Positions 1 through 11,529 of a stretch of 64,000 bases of DNA are shown piece by piece (the first letter of the stretch is position 1; each line of letters opens with the position of its first letter). Position numbers and translations under genes: made by a program. The notes beneath the pieces were generated by a model, which did not search any database, was not told where the DNA came from, and was given only the letters and a program-made list of their open reading frames with translations. This DNA is from Triplophysa rosa (Eukaryota; Chordata; Actinopteri; Cypriniformes; Nemacheilidae): contig NW_026634369.1 in the NCBI RefSeq assembly GCF_024868665.1, positions 2,603-66,602 on the forward strand, written 5' to 3'.

Positions 1-2880
1 CTCCCATAGGTAGCTAATGGACACACCATTTTTAAGCCTCTGGAGCACATCTATGAGCCTTAATGCACGTCATTGTGAAGGACTAAGCCTCTCATACACT
101 CTACTGTTGGCTAAAGCTATATAACTCCTTACTTAGGATTATAATGACCCTTAATAGACTGTCCATCATTTACCTATAAGGGCCCCACAAGATAAGTCAC
201 GACTGGGACTTCCTGTGGTCACAGGAAGTCCCACACGTAACACTTTTGGCACTGCTCCCATAGGTAGCTAATGGACACACCATTTTTAAGTTTCTGGAGC
301 ACAACTATAAGCTTTATTGTACATCATTGTGAAGGAATGTATCTTCTGTGTACAATATTATTGGTTTTACCTGTATAACTCATTGTAAAAGCAAATAATG
401 GTAAGTTAGAGGCTTTGTACATCCGCCAAGTATGAGGGCCCCTTCAAACAAGATAGAGATGTAAGAAATAGGCATGTGTGACAAAGCGCTAAGGATTCCC
501 AAACTGTAGCACGAAATCACAATTCACAAAAATGCATCCCACTCCTTACCTGTCACATAGGAGTTGAATTTACACAGTTTTAAGCCTGTAGAGCACAATA
601 TTGAGCTTTAATGTACATTATCATGAAGGAATGTGTCTCCATAGGCTTTGTCCATTATTTACCTATGAAGGTTCCATTAGATAAGATACGAATGTACATG
701 CCACACGTAACACTTTTGGCGCGTCTCCCATAGGTAGCTAATGGACACACCATTTTTAAGCATCCAAAGCACATCTATGAGCCTTAATGCACGTCATTGT
801 GAAGGACTAAGCCTCTCATACACTCTACTGTTGGATAAAGCTATGTAACTCCTTTCTTAGGCTTATAATGACCCTTAATAGGCTTTGGCCATTATTTACC
901 TATGAGGGTCCCATTAAATAAGTTACACATGTATGTGAGCCAAATCAAATAAGTCACAAATGTATATACCATTTTTATCATAATAACCATGTTACAAAGC
1001 TGTAATAAACAGTTAAGTGCCAAACTGAGTCACACACACTTTTGGAACGGCCTCCCATAGGTAGCTAATGGACACACCATTTTTAAGCCTCTCGAACACA
1101 TCTATGAGCCTTAATGCACGTCATTGTGAAGGGCTAAGCCTGTCATACACTCTACTGTTGGCTCAAGCTATAGAACTCCTTACTTAGGCTTATAATGACC
1201 CTTAATAGGCTTTGTCCATTATTTACCTATAAGGGCCCCATAAGATAAGTTACGACTGGGACTTCCTGTGGTCACAGGAAGTCCCACACTTAACACTTTT
1301 GGCGCGGCTCCCATAGGTAGCTAATGGACACACCATTTTTAAGCATCCAAAGCACATCTATGAGCCTTAATGCACGTCATTGTGAGGGGCAAAGCCTCCC
1401 ATGAACTCTGCTGTTGGTTAAAGCTATATAACTGCTTACTTAGGCTTATAATGACCCTTAATAGGCTTTGTCCATTATTTACCTATGAAGGTCCCATTAG
1501 ATAAGTTACGAATGTACATGCCACACGTAACACTTTTGGCACGTATCCCATAGGTAGCTAATGGACACACCATTTTTAAGCCTCTGGTGCACATCTATGA
1601 GCCTTAATGCACGTCATTGTGAAGGGCTTAGCCTCTCATACACTCTACTGTTGGCTAAAGCTATTGAACTCCTTACTTAGGCTTATAATGACCCTTAATA
1701 GGCTTTGTCCATTATTTACCTGTGAGGGTCCCATTAAATAAGTTACACATGTATTGTCATTTTGAGCATAATAACCATGTTACAAAGCTGTAATAAACAG
1801 GCTTTGTCCACTATTTACCTATGAGGGTCCCATTAAATAAGTTACACATGTATTGTCATTTTGAGCATAATAACCATGTTACAAAGCTGTAATAAACAGG
1901 CAATTGCCAAACTGAGTCACACACACTTTTGGAACGGCTCCCATAGGTAGCTAATGGACACACAATTTTCAAGCTTCTGCAGCACATCTGTGACTTTAAA
2001 TGGACGTCATTTACACAGTAAAGTGCCTCTTATACACTCTATTGTTGGTTTAAGCCATATATCTCATTGCCAAGGTTAAATAATGACCCCTAATAGGCTT
2101 TGTCCATAGTTTACCTATGAGGGTCCCATTAAATAAGTTACGAATGTACATGCCACACGTAACACTTTTGGCACGGATCCCATAGGTAGCTAATGGACAC
2201 ACCATTTTTAAGCTTCTGGAGCACATCTATGAGCCTTAATGCACGTCATTGTGAAGGGCTGTGACTCTCATACACTCTACTGTTGGCTAAAGCTATATAA
2301 CTCCTTCTTAGGTTATAATGACCCTTAATAGCTTTGCCATATTTACCTATAGGGCCCATAAGATAAGTTACGACTGATTGCCTTGTCACATGTCCTGATA
2401 GTCAAGCGAACAGTCCAACGAGTAACACTTTTGGCGGCCTCCCATAGGTAGCTAATGGACACACCATTTTTAAGCCTCTCGAACACATCTATGAGCCTTA
2501 ATGCACGTCATTGTGAAGGGCTAAGCCTGTCATACACTCTACTGTTGGCTCAAGCTATAGAACTCCTTACTTAGGCTTATAATGACCCTTAATAGGCTTT
2601 GTCCATTATTTACCTATAAGGGCCCCATAAGATAAGTTACGACTGGGACTTCCTGTGGTCACAGGAAGTCCCACACGTAACACTTTTGGCGCGGCTCCCA
2701 TAGGTAGCTAATGGACACACCATTTTTAAGCTTCTGGAGCACAACTGTGAGCCTTAATGCACGTCATTGTGAAGGGCTGTTCCTCTCATACACTCTACTG
2801 ATGGTTTGAGCTGGATAAATCATTGCCAAAGCAAACGAGACCACTGACAGGGGTCTTACTCTGTCTACCTAATTTTGGGC
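1..2880. repeat. Satellite array, basic unit about 240-260 bp
   Basis: The block is built from copies of a unit that opens with CTCCCATAGGTAGCTAATGG. Recognisable unit starts fall near 1, 255, 725, 1052, 1308, 1545, 1938, 2178, 2439 and 2695. Most spacings are 237-261 bp; the longer ones (470, 327, 393) contain a degraded unit or an internal duplication. Units at 1052-1307 and 2439-2694 are almost identical, so a higher-order period of about 1387 bp is present. A 101-bp segment is duplicated in tandem at about 1700-1900. No coding capacity is seen. The family was not recognised by name. Confidence 0.9.
205..232. repeat. Palindrome inside the satellite unit
   Basis: Two 13-base arms, GGGACTTCCTGTG and its reverse complement, are separated by 2 bases. 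The same palindrome recurs near 1258 and 2646, so it marks one sub-type of satellite unit. Other units carry unrelated sequence at the same place. Each arm holds a GGAA core, but any protein binding is speculation. Confidence 0.8.
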
Positions 2881-3560
2881 CCTTCGAATGAATCGCAGAT
2901 GTGAGAAAACATTGTGTCGATGCACACCGGCGCTTTTATGTGCACGTTCGACTCGAAAGTCAAAGAAAAGGGCTTTGGGCTGTTTAAGCGTCTGTCGCAC
3001 AGCCGCTGGGCTCAAATGAGGCAGTCATCTCCGAGACGGGGTCCCCCTGGGCGCCGGGTGGAGACCGGGTCTTCGGGCAGGCTTCGGGGGTGTCGGGCAG
3101 GCCTCCCTCAAGTTTAGGCTGCAAGGGGAATGCGTAGGCGTTCTGAGGATGGAGGCGTGGCCAGCGGGAAGCCCCGTCCAAAATAGGTTACAAGGGGCAC
3201 GCGTAGGCCTCTCGTGTACGTCGGGGTCCAGAGCCGGCCCGTAGGCTGCAAGGGGGTTGCATAGGCGCTCTTCGGGAGGCCCGGTCGCAACCTTATCGGC
3301 GCGTGCGGCTTAGGCTGGGACCATACGTCGAGTCGCCCCCTCGTGGTTGTGCCCGAGAGAGCGCCTAACCCTTCGTTCCGTGACTCAAAAATTAGGCACT
3401 TTGGGCATTTTTCTGGAGTCCCCCGGGCGTCGCCGCCGCCCCATGATGCTTCCGTTCGATCGCAGGCGCTCTCCCCTTCGTTTCGGCACCGCCGGGCGAC
3501 CTGGCAAAAATTTGGGGTTGTCGGCGCTCAGCGTCCATAACTAGCCGTCCGGCGCGTGTC
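2881..3560. other. GC-rich stretch with short imperfect repeats
   Basis: Base composition jumps to GC-rich directly after the satellite. Three imperfect copies of a TAGGCTGCAAGGGG..GCGTAGGC motif lie near 3115, 3184 and 3242, and a weaker one near 3310. The short open frames here have no recognisable product. The stretch leads straight into the DIRS recombinase remnant and may be part of that element. Confidence 0.5.
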
Positions 3561-3569
3561 GACTAAGTT

Positions 3570-4140
3570 ACACAATACGTTTGATGGCCTTAGGCATGGC
3601 GCTCACCTCCAAGAGGGTAGGGAATCTGCAAGCACCCTCCGTGTCCACAGATTGCCTAGAACTCGGGGCCGGGATTCTCACGTTATCTTGAGACCCCGCC
3701 CTGGCTACGTGCTCAAAGTTCCCACCACTCTTCCTAGAGACCCGGTGGTGAACCTGCGGGCGCTCCCCACCGGGGAGGAAGACCCAACCTTTCCGTGTTG
3801 TGTCCAGTACGCGCACTGCGCCTCTACTTGGACCGCACGCAGAGCCCAGAAGCTCTGAACAGCTCTTTGTCTGTTCGGAGGTCAGCAGAAGGGAGGGCTG
3901 TCTCCAAACAGAGGCTGGCACACTGGATTGTGGATGCCCTCATTAGGGCATACCGATCTCAATTCGCCCCTGCCCGTTGGGAGTGAGGTCACTCCTCATG
4001 GGCACTGGCTCAGGGCGCCTCTCTAGCAGACATCTGCAGAGCTGCGGGTTGGGCTACGCCCAACAACTCCGTGAGTTTCTAATACCTATGTGCGGAACCG
4101 GTGTCAGCCCGCATCCTGGCAAAGTGTAGGACCGGCAGCC
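3570..4140 (+). pseudogene. DIRS retrotransposon tyrosine recombinase, decayed
   Basis: Several plus-strand frames carry segments typical of fish DIRS tyrosine recombinases: a stretch beginning SHVILRPRPGYV near 3680, then CPVRALRLYLDRTQS near 3800, SKQRLAHWIVDA near 3905, and an ADICRAAGWATPN block near 4030. The enzyme inserts the circular DNA intermediate of DIRS elements. The frame changes at least twice. The sequence between about 3980 and 3995 jumps over the place where the family has its catalytic HxxR, and a stop follows the AAGWATPN block. The copy is therefore inactive. The segments are seen directly; the identity rests on family knowledge. Confidence 0.75.
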
Positions 4141-5020
4141 GGTAGGGCGTACACCTGCGAAAGCCCTTCCCCCTTCCTTAGGGGGATCAGCGGCTATTAC
4201 GCCTCCCCTCTTTCCCCCACTGGGTAAAGAACAGGCATTTTATCCATCACTAGCACCTTCCTCGGGGCAGGCTGGGCAGAGCAGCCCTGCCCCCTTAGGC
4301 CGGGGTACAGTTGAGTTATCTCCCACATAGCTCTAACCGGACCTAGTGCTCCAGACGTGGTAACCCCCCCTCCGTGGGCTGTTCCGTCTGATGTATCCTC
4401 ATGAATGGTTCCCACCTCGGCAACGCATGACCTCCCTAGGTGGACTCCCACTTTGCGGTTAACTCCTGCAGTCCGCACATTTTCCCATGAGTTCTCCCCT
4501 GATGGTGAGACCATGTGGTGTCTCCGCTAATTTCTCCCTACGGTAGGTAGTGGTCTCAGCAGCGTTTTTCCCCCGGGGGGAATAATGCTTACCCAGTGGC
4601 CCTTACGGTGCCGGGCGGCTTCTTGCCATTTAGAGAACTAGGCCTCCGCCCGTGACGGCCGGTGGCAGGGGCTTCCCAACTTTGTGGTAAAGCTCTGGGT
4701 CCCCCCCTTCCTCTCCACTGGATGGTCATAATTTCGCGTTAGGAATTTCGTCTGACTCGCCCAGGCCAGTCAACGTCGGTTGGGGGAGGATGCTTAAGGC
4801 TCCTCAGACCAAAGGTGAATGAATGAGTACGCCGGATTCCCTCTTATACCCGGACATCTGGGGAGGAGTCCAGCATGCAAATTTCATTCGCCAATTTTCA
4901 TTGGCCTTTTCCAAATACTCAGAAGATGATAGGTTCTCAAGACAAACCCATTCTGTCGGTTCGACACAACGTCTCGTTCCCTCCATCAGGGAACCGAGGT
5001 TACATCCGTAACCAAGACGT
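4141..5020 (+). mobile_element. DIRS 3' terminal region
   Basis: This non-coding tract follows the recombinase remnant and ends in a GGTTACATCCGTAACCAAGACG block near 5002-5025. Much of it (about 4490-5020) reappears in inverted orientation at 6462-7165, including the block around GTGAGACCATGTGGTGTCTCC. A repeated conserved tract next to a DIRS recombinase fits the inverted terminal repeats and internal complementary region of a DIRS element. Confidence 0.65.
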
Positions 5021-5039
5021 TTTGTTACCCCACCGTGGG

Positions 5040-5122
5040 TTTTTGTTTTATCTTTATAATAAAGATCTGTGTTAACCCTTTATGGCTGCCTGCATCTGGG
5101 TTCTTCCTGCGATCCCGTGACA
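5040..5122 (+). mobile_element. 3' end of a Ty3/gypsy-type LTR, truncated
   Basis: A poly(A) signal in TATAATAAAGATCTG is followed by CTGCATCTGGGTTCTTCC and a terminal GTGACA. The same ending occurs in the solo LTR at 5366-5899 and, in related form, in the 5' LTR of the element at 7166-12352. Only about 80 bp remains. Confidence 0.6.
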
Positions 5123-5365
5123 CAGGGCCGTTATGTTCAAGCCCCTCCCCCTTAAAAATAACAGTGCATTAATTGTGGTTACAATACTGTAACGATTGAT
5201 TGACAAGAAAAACTTTCAATTTTACCACAGAAACATTAGTGACAATAAAGTGATTAAGAGGGGGGTTGTTTTTTTTTACTATTTTTGTTGAAAAGCACAA
5301 TAGATTGATTTGTTTTGAATCAATACAAAAAAAAACACAGTATGAATAATTCTACGAAATTCCCT
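5123..5365. other. AT-rich spacer, nothing recognised
   Basis: No coding frame, repeat terminus or RNA gene was recognised between the two LTR pieces. Confidence 0.5.
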
Positions 5366-5899
5366 GTCATGGCTCTGCTTCATTTAGTCATGTTTTTCTT
5401 GGTCCTGTAGCAGAGTCATGGCAAAGCCTTTGGTTATGTGTGGAGAGAAACATATTATTGTCCTTTTGACAATAATATACGTTCTCTCCAGTGTCTCGTC
5501 ATTGGCCCCGCTCCTCTCGTTTCCTTGTTATCTTTCCCTGAGTGTTTGATTACCCACACCTGCCCCGTGTCGTTATCCCTCGGTTGTCTTGCCTATATAT
5601 TCCCTCTTGTTTCTTTGTCCTGCGCTTGTGGATTGTACTGTGTTCTACGTATGTACCTTGTGCTTGTTGCTGTGGATTACTCCCTGTTCGTCTTAGTAAG
5701 GGTTAGTTTTTGTCTAGTTTGTATTTAGCCCAGTGTCAGTTAGTCTACGTCCTGTTGTTTGTTTTATTATTTTGTGACCTTTTGTTTTCCCCCATCGAGG
5801 GTGTTTTGTTTTGTACTTTTGTTTATTGTTTAAAATAAATATATATCTTGTTAACCCCTTCACGTTTGCCTGCATCTGGGTTCTTCCACCTCGCTGCCA
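5366..5899 (+). mobile_element. Solo LTR of a Ty3/gypsy-like element
   Basis: The segment begins TGTCATGGCTCTG and ends CTCGCTGCCACA, giving the TG...CA ends of an LTR. A TATA-like CCTATATATTCCC lies near 5590. A poly(A) signal in AAAATAAATATATATC near 5832 is followed by GCATCTGGGTTCTTCC. Near 5440-5490 an inverted pair around AGAGAAACATATTATTGTC could form a hairpin. No internal region follows, so this is a solo LTR. No clear target duplication was seen and the exact ends are inferred. Confidence 0.65.
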
Positions 5900-6461
5900 C
5901 ACCCCCCGGTCGGACCAAAGTTGGCGGTCCACCAGCGGTAACCACCTGCGGGCCACCGGCTTTTTGCTCATAGTTTTTCCAGCGGTACACTGGTGGCAGC
6001 CGCCATATTTCCACCGGTGGTCTGCTGCTAAGTCGCTGGTTTATCATTAATGTTTGCTGGCGGCCCACGGTCAGTCCGCGGTTTATAATCGTTAAATCAC
6101 GCCTACCAAAATGTCATTCAACACAAAAACCAATGTTCAATAACAACTGTAAATTTAATATTTTAACAGATTAAATAAACAAATATATTACATTTACCAG
6201 ACCAAAACACAAATACAGTATTTGTACACATATGGAAGTTATCTATGCTTTTTTACAGCATTTGCAGTAAGACCATACAAAATCTACTACAATGATTGAT
6301 TGTTGTAGTAAAACCACAATAACCATGACATTACTACAACATACAGAAAACCTATACAGACTTTCACCATGCTTTCAAAAGCATCAGAACCATTTTTAAA
6401 ACCTTGATTTGAAAAAAGAAAAAAAAATTATTACATGCTTGCAGTGTTACCATAGTAAAAC
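5900..6461 (+). mobile_element. Left arm of a long inverted pair (partner 13510-14061)
   Basis: This arm matches the reverse complement of 13510-14061 over its whole length with scattered changes. The outer part is rich in CCGGTGG/CCACCGG motifs. The inner end is GCAGTGTTACCATAGTAAAA. The arrangement fits a DNA transposon with TIRs of about 0.55 kb whose interior was later filled by other insertions. Two independent copies in opposite orientation would look the same. No transposase was seen. Confidence 0.7.
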
Positions 6462-7165
6462 GTCTTGGTTACGGATGTAACCTCAGTTACCTGATGGAGG
6501 GAACGAGACGTTGTGTCGAGCCGACAGATGGGGTTCGCTCTTGAGAACCTATCAACTTCTGACTAGTTTAGAAAAGGCCAATGAAATTGGCGAATGAAAT
6601 TTGCATGCCGGACTCCGCCCCAGATATCCGTGTACAAAAGCGAGACGGCGTGCTGCATTCATTCACCTTTTGGTCTGAGGAGCCTGAGCATCGCTCGACT
6701 GCTGCGGCGGGCGGCCAGCGTTCTGGCAAGAAGGACACAACATCTCGTTCCCTCCATCAGGGAACTGAGGTTACATCCATAACCAAGACGTTTTACTATG
6801 GTAACACTGCGACGTTGTGTCGAGCCGACAGATGGGGTTCCTATGGAAAACTCCACAGCGCTGTGCCGTGTCACAATCTCTAGCGGAGCGACGCTGACTG
6901 GCCTGGGCGAGTCAGATGTGAGCGCTAGCGCAAAATTCTAACCATCCAGTGGAGAGGTAGGGGGTCCCAGAGCTTTGGGAGGTGGGAAGGTGGGAAGCCC
7001 CTGCCACCGGCCGTCACGGGCGGAGGCCTTGATTCTCTAACAGCGAGAAGCCGCCCGGCACCGCAAGGGCCACTGGGTAAGCATTAATCCCCCCTGGGGG
7101 AAAAACGCTACAGAGACCACTACCTACCGTGGGGAGGAATTAGTGGAGACACCAACATGGTCTCG
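6462..7165 (-). mobile_element. DIRS terminal fragment, inverted copy
   Basis: This is the opposite-strand relative of 4490-5020. The block CGTCTTGGTTACGGATGTAA at 6462 matches the DIRS end, and the stretch through 7165 matches the region near 4505-4545. Inside it, 6462-6525 is repeated inverted at about 6727-6789, as expected if two DIRS inverted ends lie face to face. The fragment stops abruptly at the truncated LTR that follows. Confidence 0.6.
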
Positions 7166-7254
7166 CCATCAGGGCCACTGGCTATCCACGTGCTCGACAA
7201 ACAACAATACAACCCATGTGCATAAAATACCTAGACCAGACCAAGACCGTAACA
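7166..7254 (-). repeat. 3' LTR stub
   Basis: It matches the first part of the 5' LTR (about 12275-12352) from TGTTACGGTC at 7254 down to CCACTGGCTATCC near 7170. The rest of the LTR is missing. Confidence 0.85.
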
Positions 7255-7269
7255 GTACCCCCCCACCAG
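7255..7269 (-). promoter_or_regulatory. Polypurine tract
   Basis: The minus strand reads GGTGGGGGGGTAC directly before the LTR start TGTTACGG. This is the expected position and composition of the primer for plus-strand DNA synthesis. Confidence 0.8.
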
Positions 7270-7283
7270 CGCCCCTAGGCACT

Positions 7284-10200
7284 TTAGGGAGGGGGCTCAC
7301 CTTGTCTCCGGTGGAAGTCCGCGATCAATGACCGGTCCAACACATCCCGCGAGGGGACCCACGACCTCTCTTCTGCGCCATAACCTTCCCAGTCCACTAG
7401 ATATTGAAAGCCCCTGCCTCGACGGCGGAAATCCAGCAGTCTTCTGACGCTATACGCTGGGATACCGTCCACCAGTGAAGGGGGAGAGAACTGGCTGGGT
7501 TGAGATGGGAGGTAACCACTGGTTTAACCCTGGACACATGAAAAACAGGGTGGACTCGACCAAGGGATGGAGGGAGCTTGAGCCGTACGGCCACTGGGTT
7601 AACCACCTTGGTGATCCGGAACGGCCCAATGAACCAGGGTGCCAGCTTACGGGAAGGCACCCGGAAAGGGAGGTCCTTGAAAGAGAGCCATACCCGTTGA
7701 CCACACACATAGGCAGGAGGAGAAACCCGGTGGTGATCGGCCGCTGTCTTGGTCCTCAGAGAGGTCTGGGCCAAGACCTCTCTGGCCCTCGTTCACGTCC
7801 GGCGGCACCGCCGGACGAACGCCAGAGCTGAGGGAACCGCAGCGTCGAGTTCCTGGGAGGGAAACAGAGGTGGTTGGTAACCAGACGCACACTCAAATGG
7901 GGACATACCTGTGGCTGAGGCGGGCAGGGAGTTGTGAGCATATTCCACCCATGAGAGCTGTTGGCTCCAGAAACTAGGATTGTTGGATGTCAAACAGCGG
8001 AGTCTCCGACCGAGTTCCTGGTTGGCTCGCTCACACTGCCCATTGGTCTGAGGGTGGAAACCTGACGACAGACTCGCTGAGGCCCCGATCTGTCGACAGA
8101 ACTCTTTCCAGAACCGAGAGGTGAACTGAGGACCCCTATCGGACACGACGTCGACCGGAAGGCCGTGTAGGCGGAAGACATGGTCCACCATCATTTGGGA
8201 CATCTCTCGGGTGGACGGAAGCTTGGTAAGAGGGATAAAGTGGGCCGCCTTGGAAAATCGGTCCACCACCGTGAGGATAACAGTGTGCCCCCTAGACAAG
8301 GGAAGACCAGTGACAAAATCCAGGGCAATGTGTGACCATGGCCGGGAGGGGATAGGGAGGGGGCGAAGCAGACCTGGGGGTGTGCGGTCTTGCTTTGCGC
8401 ACAGACCGGGCAAGCCAACACGAACCGTTTGACATCGAGGGAGACCGATGGCCACCAAAACTGCTGGCATACAGACGTCAGGGTCCCTTTAGTTCCTGGA
8501 TGGCCAACCAGCCTGGAGGAATGACCCCACTGGAGGACCTCAGGGCGCAGCGGAACGGGAACGAACAGCCGACCCTCGATTTCCCAGACAAGTGCCCCGA
8601 CGACGCTCTCCTGGGGAAGGACAGAGTCGACGGGGCTCTCTTTGTCCGGTCCCTCGAACAGATGGGAGAGTGCGTCTGGCTTGGTGTTCTTGGAACCGGG
8701 CCGGTACGATAGGGTGAAGCGAAACCGGCCAAAGAACAGTGCCCAGCGGGCCTGGCGGGAGTTCAGTCTCTTGGCTGAACGGACGTACTCCAGGTTCTTA
8801 TGGTCCGTCCAGACCAAGAACGGCTGCATCGCTCCCTCCAACCAGTGGCGCCACTCCCCCAAGGCTAGCCTAACCGCCAGCAGCTCTCGGTTGCCGATAT
8901 CATAATTCCGTTCGGCGGGGCTGAGGCGATGGGAGAAGGCGGCGCAAGTGTGCACTTTCTCGTCATGACCGGCGTGCTGGTACAAGACTGCACCTACTCC
9001 GACGTCGGAGGCATCGACCTCGACAATAAATTGGCGATCCGGATCTGGAAAACAGAGCAAAGGAGCAGAGATAAATCGGGACTTAAGTTTATCAAAGGCT
9101 ACCTGCGCGGAGGAGTTCCAGCCGAACGGGATCTTGGTGGAGGTCAATGCCGTGAGCGTTGCGGCAACTGGGCCGAAACCCCGGATGAAACGCCTGTAAA
9201 AGTTGGCAAACCCCAGGAACCGCTGTAGAGCCTTACGAGAGTCGGGAACTGGCCATGTGGCGACAGCCTTGACTTTAGCGCCGTCCGGTCCAATGCCTCG
9301 CAGTGAGATAACATGGCCGAGGAACAAAATAGTATCAGAGTGGAACTTGCACTTCTCCGCCTTGACAAATAACTGGTTCTCGAGAAGACGCCGGAGAACC
9401 TCCCTGACGTGTTGGGTGTGTTCCTGGAGAGAGGGGGAGAAAATAAGAATGTCATCCAGGTACACAAAAACAAAACGGTTGATCATGTCGCCCAGCACGT
9501 CACTGACGAGGCTCTGGAAGACAGCAGGGGCATTAGTCAGTCGAAATGGAAGGACTAAATACTCATAGTGTCCCAATGGTGTATTACAGTAAATGCCGTC
9601 TTCCACTCATCCCCCTCGCGGATGCGCACTTGGTGGTAGGCGTTGCGGAGGTCTAGCTTAGTAAAGACCCGAGCTCCCTGTAAGAGTTCGAAGGCAGACG
9701 ACATAAGTGGTAAGGGGTATTTATTCTTCACCGTAATCTCGTTCAAACCTCGATAATCAATACATGGGCGTAGGGAGCCGTCCTTCTTCTGCACGAAGAA
9801 GAAACCCGCACTGGCTGGCGAGGAGGAGGGGCGAATGAGCCCGGCATGCAACGAGCTACGGATATAATTCTCCATGGCCACTCTCTCCGAAGCCGAAAGG
9901 GAGAATAACCGACCCCTGGGTGGAGAAGTGTCGGAAAGTAAGTCTATGGCGCAGTCGTAGGACTGGTGAGGAGGAAGGGATGTAGCACGGGACTTGCAGA
10001 ACACGGTACGCAGATCGTGGTATTCCACCGGGACCCCGGTCAGGTCGGCGGCATCAACCTGCAACATAGGAGACACAGAAACAGGAGAGGGAGCAGGACC
10101 AAGACAAGACACATGACAAGCAGGGCTCCACGAAAGAATAGAAGTGTTTACCCAATCAATGTGAGGATTATGCTGTGACAACCACGGATCTCCTAATACC

Positions 10201-10556
10201 AGAGGTGTAGTGGGGGAATCGAGGATGTACAGCTTAATCCTTCCACAATGATTACCCAACAGGAAAAGACTTACATAAGGAGTAGCGTGAGTGACGGTGA
10301 AGAGAGCAGCTCCCGTAAGGGTCACGGCAGATATTGGAGGATGCAGAGGAACAGCGGGAATACCCCAGTCCAGAGCGGTGGCCTTATCCAGGAAATTCCC
10401 TTCGGCTCTTGAGTCAATGAGCGCCCGCCTGGCGTGGGTCTGATAGCCGTAGGTGAGACTAAACGGGAAGGTAGTGCGTGGCGAGGGAGAGATTTCAGAG
10501 ATGGCGCCCACCCGGACTCTCCGTTCTATGGATGGGCATCGGCTTTTGCCGGACAT
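7284..10556 (-). pseudogene. pol: Ty3/gypsy pol: protease, RT, RNase H, integrase, chromodomain
   Basis: Pol runs through several minus-strand frames. Near 10410 the protease motif reads [11 protein letters not shown], where the family has an Asp-Ser/Thr-Gly triad, so the active site is altered. RT is at about 9050-10000, with [11 protein letters not shown] near 9450. RNase H follows, with FIVEVDASD near 9030. Integrase has an HHCC zinc-binding block (GHPGTKGTL to CPVCAQSK) near 8400-8500, then [18 protein letters not shown] and [13 protein letters not shown] for its DDE core. A chromodomain ([11 protein letters not shown] to [10 protein letters not shown]) ends the protein near 7300-7410. 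Breaks: an apparent 4-base insertion near 9590, a frameshift near 8390, a TGA near 7790 and a frameshift near 7440. Confidence 0.93.
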
Positions 10557-11522
10557 TGTGCCACGAGATGACTCGTCTTGCCACAGTAGAAACAGAGACT
10601 GTCCACGAGACGTTGCTGCTTCTGAGCAGGGGTAAGGTGTGAACGACCAATCTGCATCGGTTCAGGTCCAGGTGACGACTGTCGGGACACGTTCCTTCCG
10701 CGATCTGGCTCTCAGTCCGTCTCACGGTTGGGCTCTCGTCGGCGCCAGTCTGGAGGAGAAGTGCGGCGTCGGCGTCGAGCTGAGATCCGGCTCTCTACTC
10801 TGAGACATAGGTTGATTAGGTTTTCAAGATCTCGTGGAGAATCTAAGGCGGCGATCTCATCCGCGACGCCGTGGTTAAGACCATCAAGAAACCGGGCGCG
10901 TAGTGCCCCCATGTTCCAGTCACACGCGGCAGGCCAAGATCTTAAACCGGATGGCGTAGTCGTTGACGCTGCCCCGACCCTGAGTCATCCGAGAGAGTTG
11001 GGAGGCTGCCTCGTCGCCACGGACCGAGCGGTCAAACAGGCTGGCCATCTCGGCGCGGAAATCCCGAAATGACCGGCAACAGGGATCCTGGGCTTCCCAA
11101 ACCGCAATTCCCCAGTCTCGAGCTCTTCCCGTAAGGAGTGTAAGAACGAACGCTATGCGGGTTTCCTCTGTGGCATACCGTCATGGCTGGAGAGCGAAGA
11201 CCAGAGCGCACTGCGACAGGAAGGCTCTGCAGGAGTTGGGGTCTCCGTCGTAAAGAGGCGGGCTGTTAGCGTGTGGTTCGGGCTCACTTGAGGCGCTTCG
11301 AGGCGGTGGATGTTGTGACTCTTCGGCTTGAACCGATCCTCGGAGGAGCTCCGCCATTTGGTGCTGCAGAGCTGCTACCTGTCCTTGCAAGGCATCGACC
11401 TCCTGAGCAGCGACGGACAGACGGGAAGCTTGTTGCCCTAGAAGAACGCCCTGTTGCTGAAGAGCCGCCCGAAGTGGATCCGGTCCCGCTGGGCCGTGAA
11501 GCGTGTCTGACCGTTCTGTCAT
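10548..11522 (-). pseudogene. gag: Ty3/gypsy gag with CCHC zinc knuckle
   Basis: The ATG at 11522 opens a 113-residue frame with a helical N-terminus (LLGQQASRLS, VDALQGQVAALQHQMAELL) and the conserved capsid entry PPLYDGDPNSCRAFLSQC. It stops at 11181. Capsid-like sequence continues in other frames, including MGALRARFLDGLNHGVADEI at 10912. A CX2CX4HX4C zinc knuckle ([14 protein letters not shown]) lies near 10555-10595. Gag would coat the RNA genome and form the particle. The internal stops and frame changes make it non-functional. Confidence 0.88.
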
Positions 11523-11529
11523 GGATGAA

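Noticed and set aside
1..2880. CRISPR-like regular repeats
   Set aside because: Units of about 250 bp with no short spacers, in a vertebrate genome; this is a satellite.
3343..3544. Two overlapping frames of 65 codons in GC-rich DNA
   Set aside because: Low stop density is expected at this base composition; no domain and no start context.
4197..4514. 105-codon minus-strand frame
   Set aside because: It lies in DIRS terminal non-coding sequence on the strand opposite to the recombinase.
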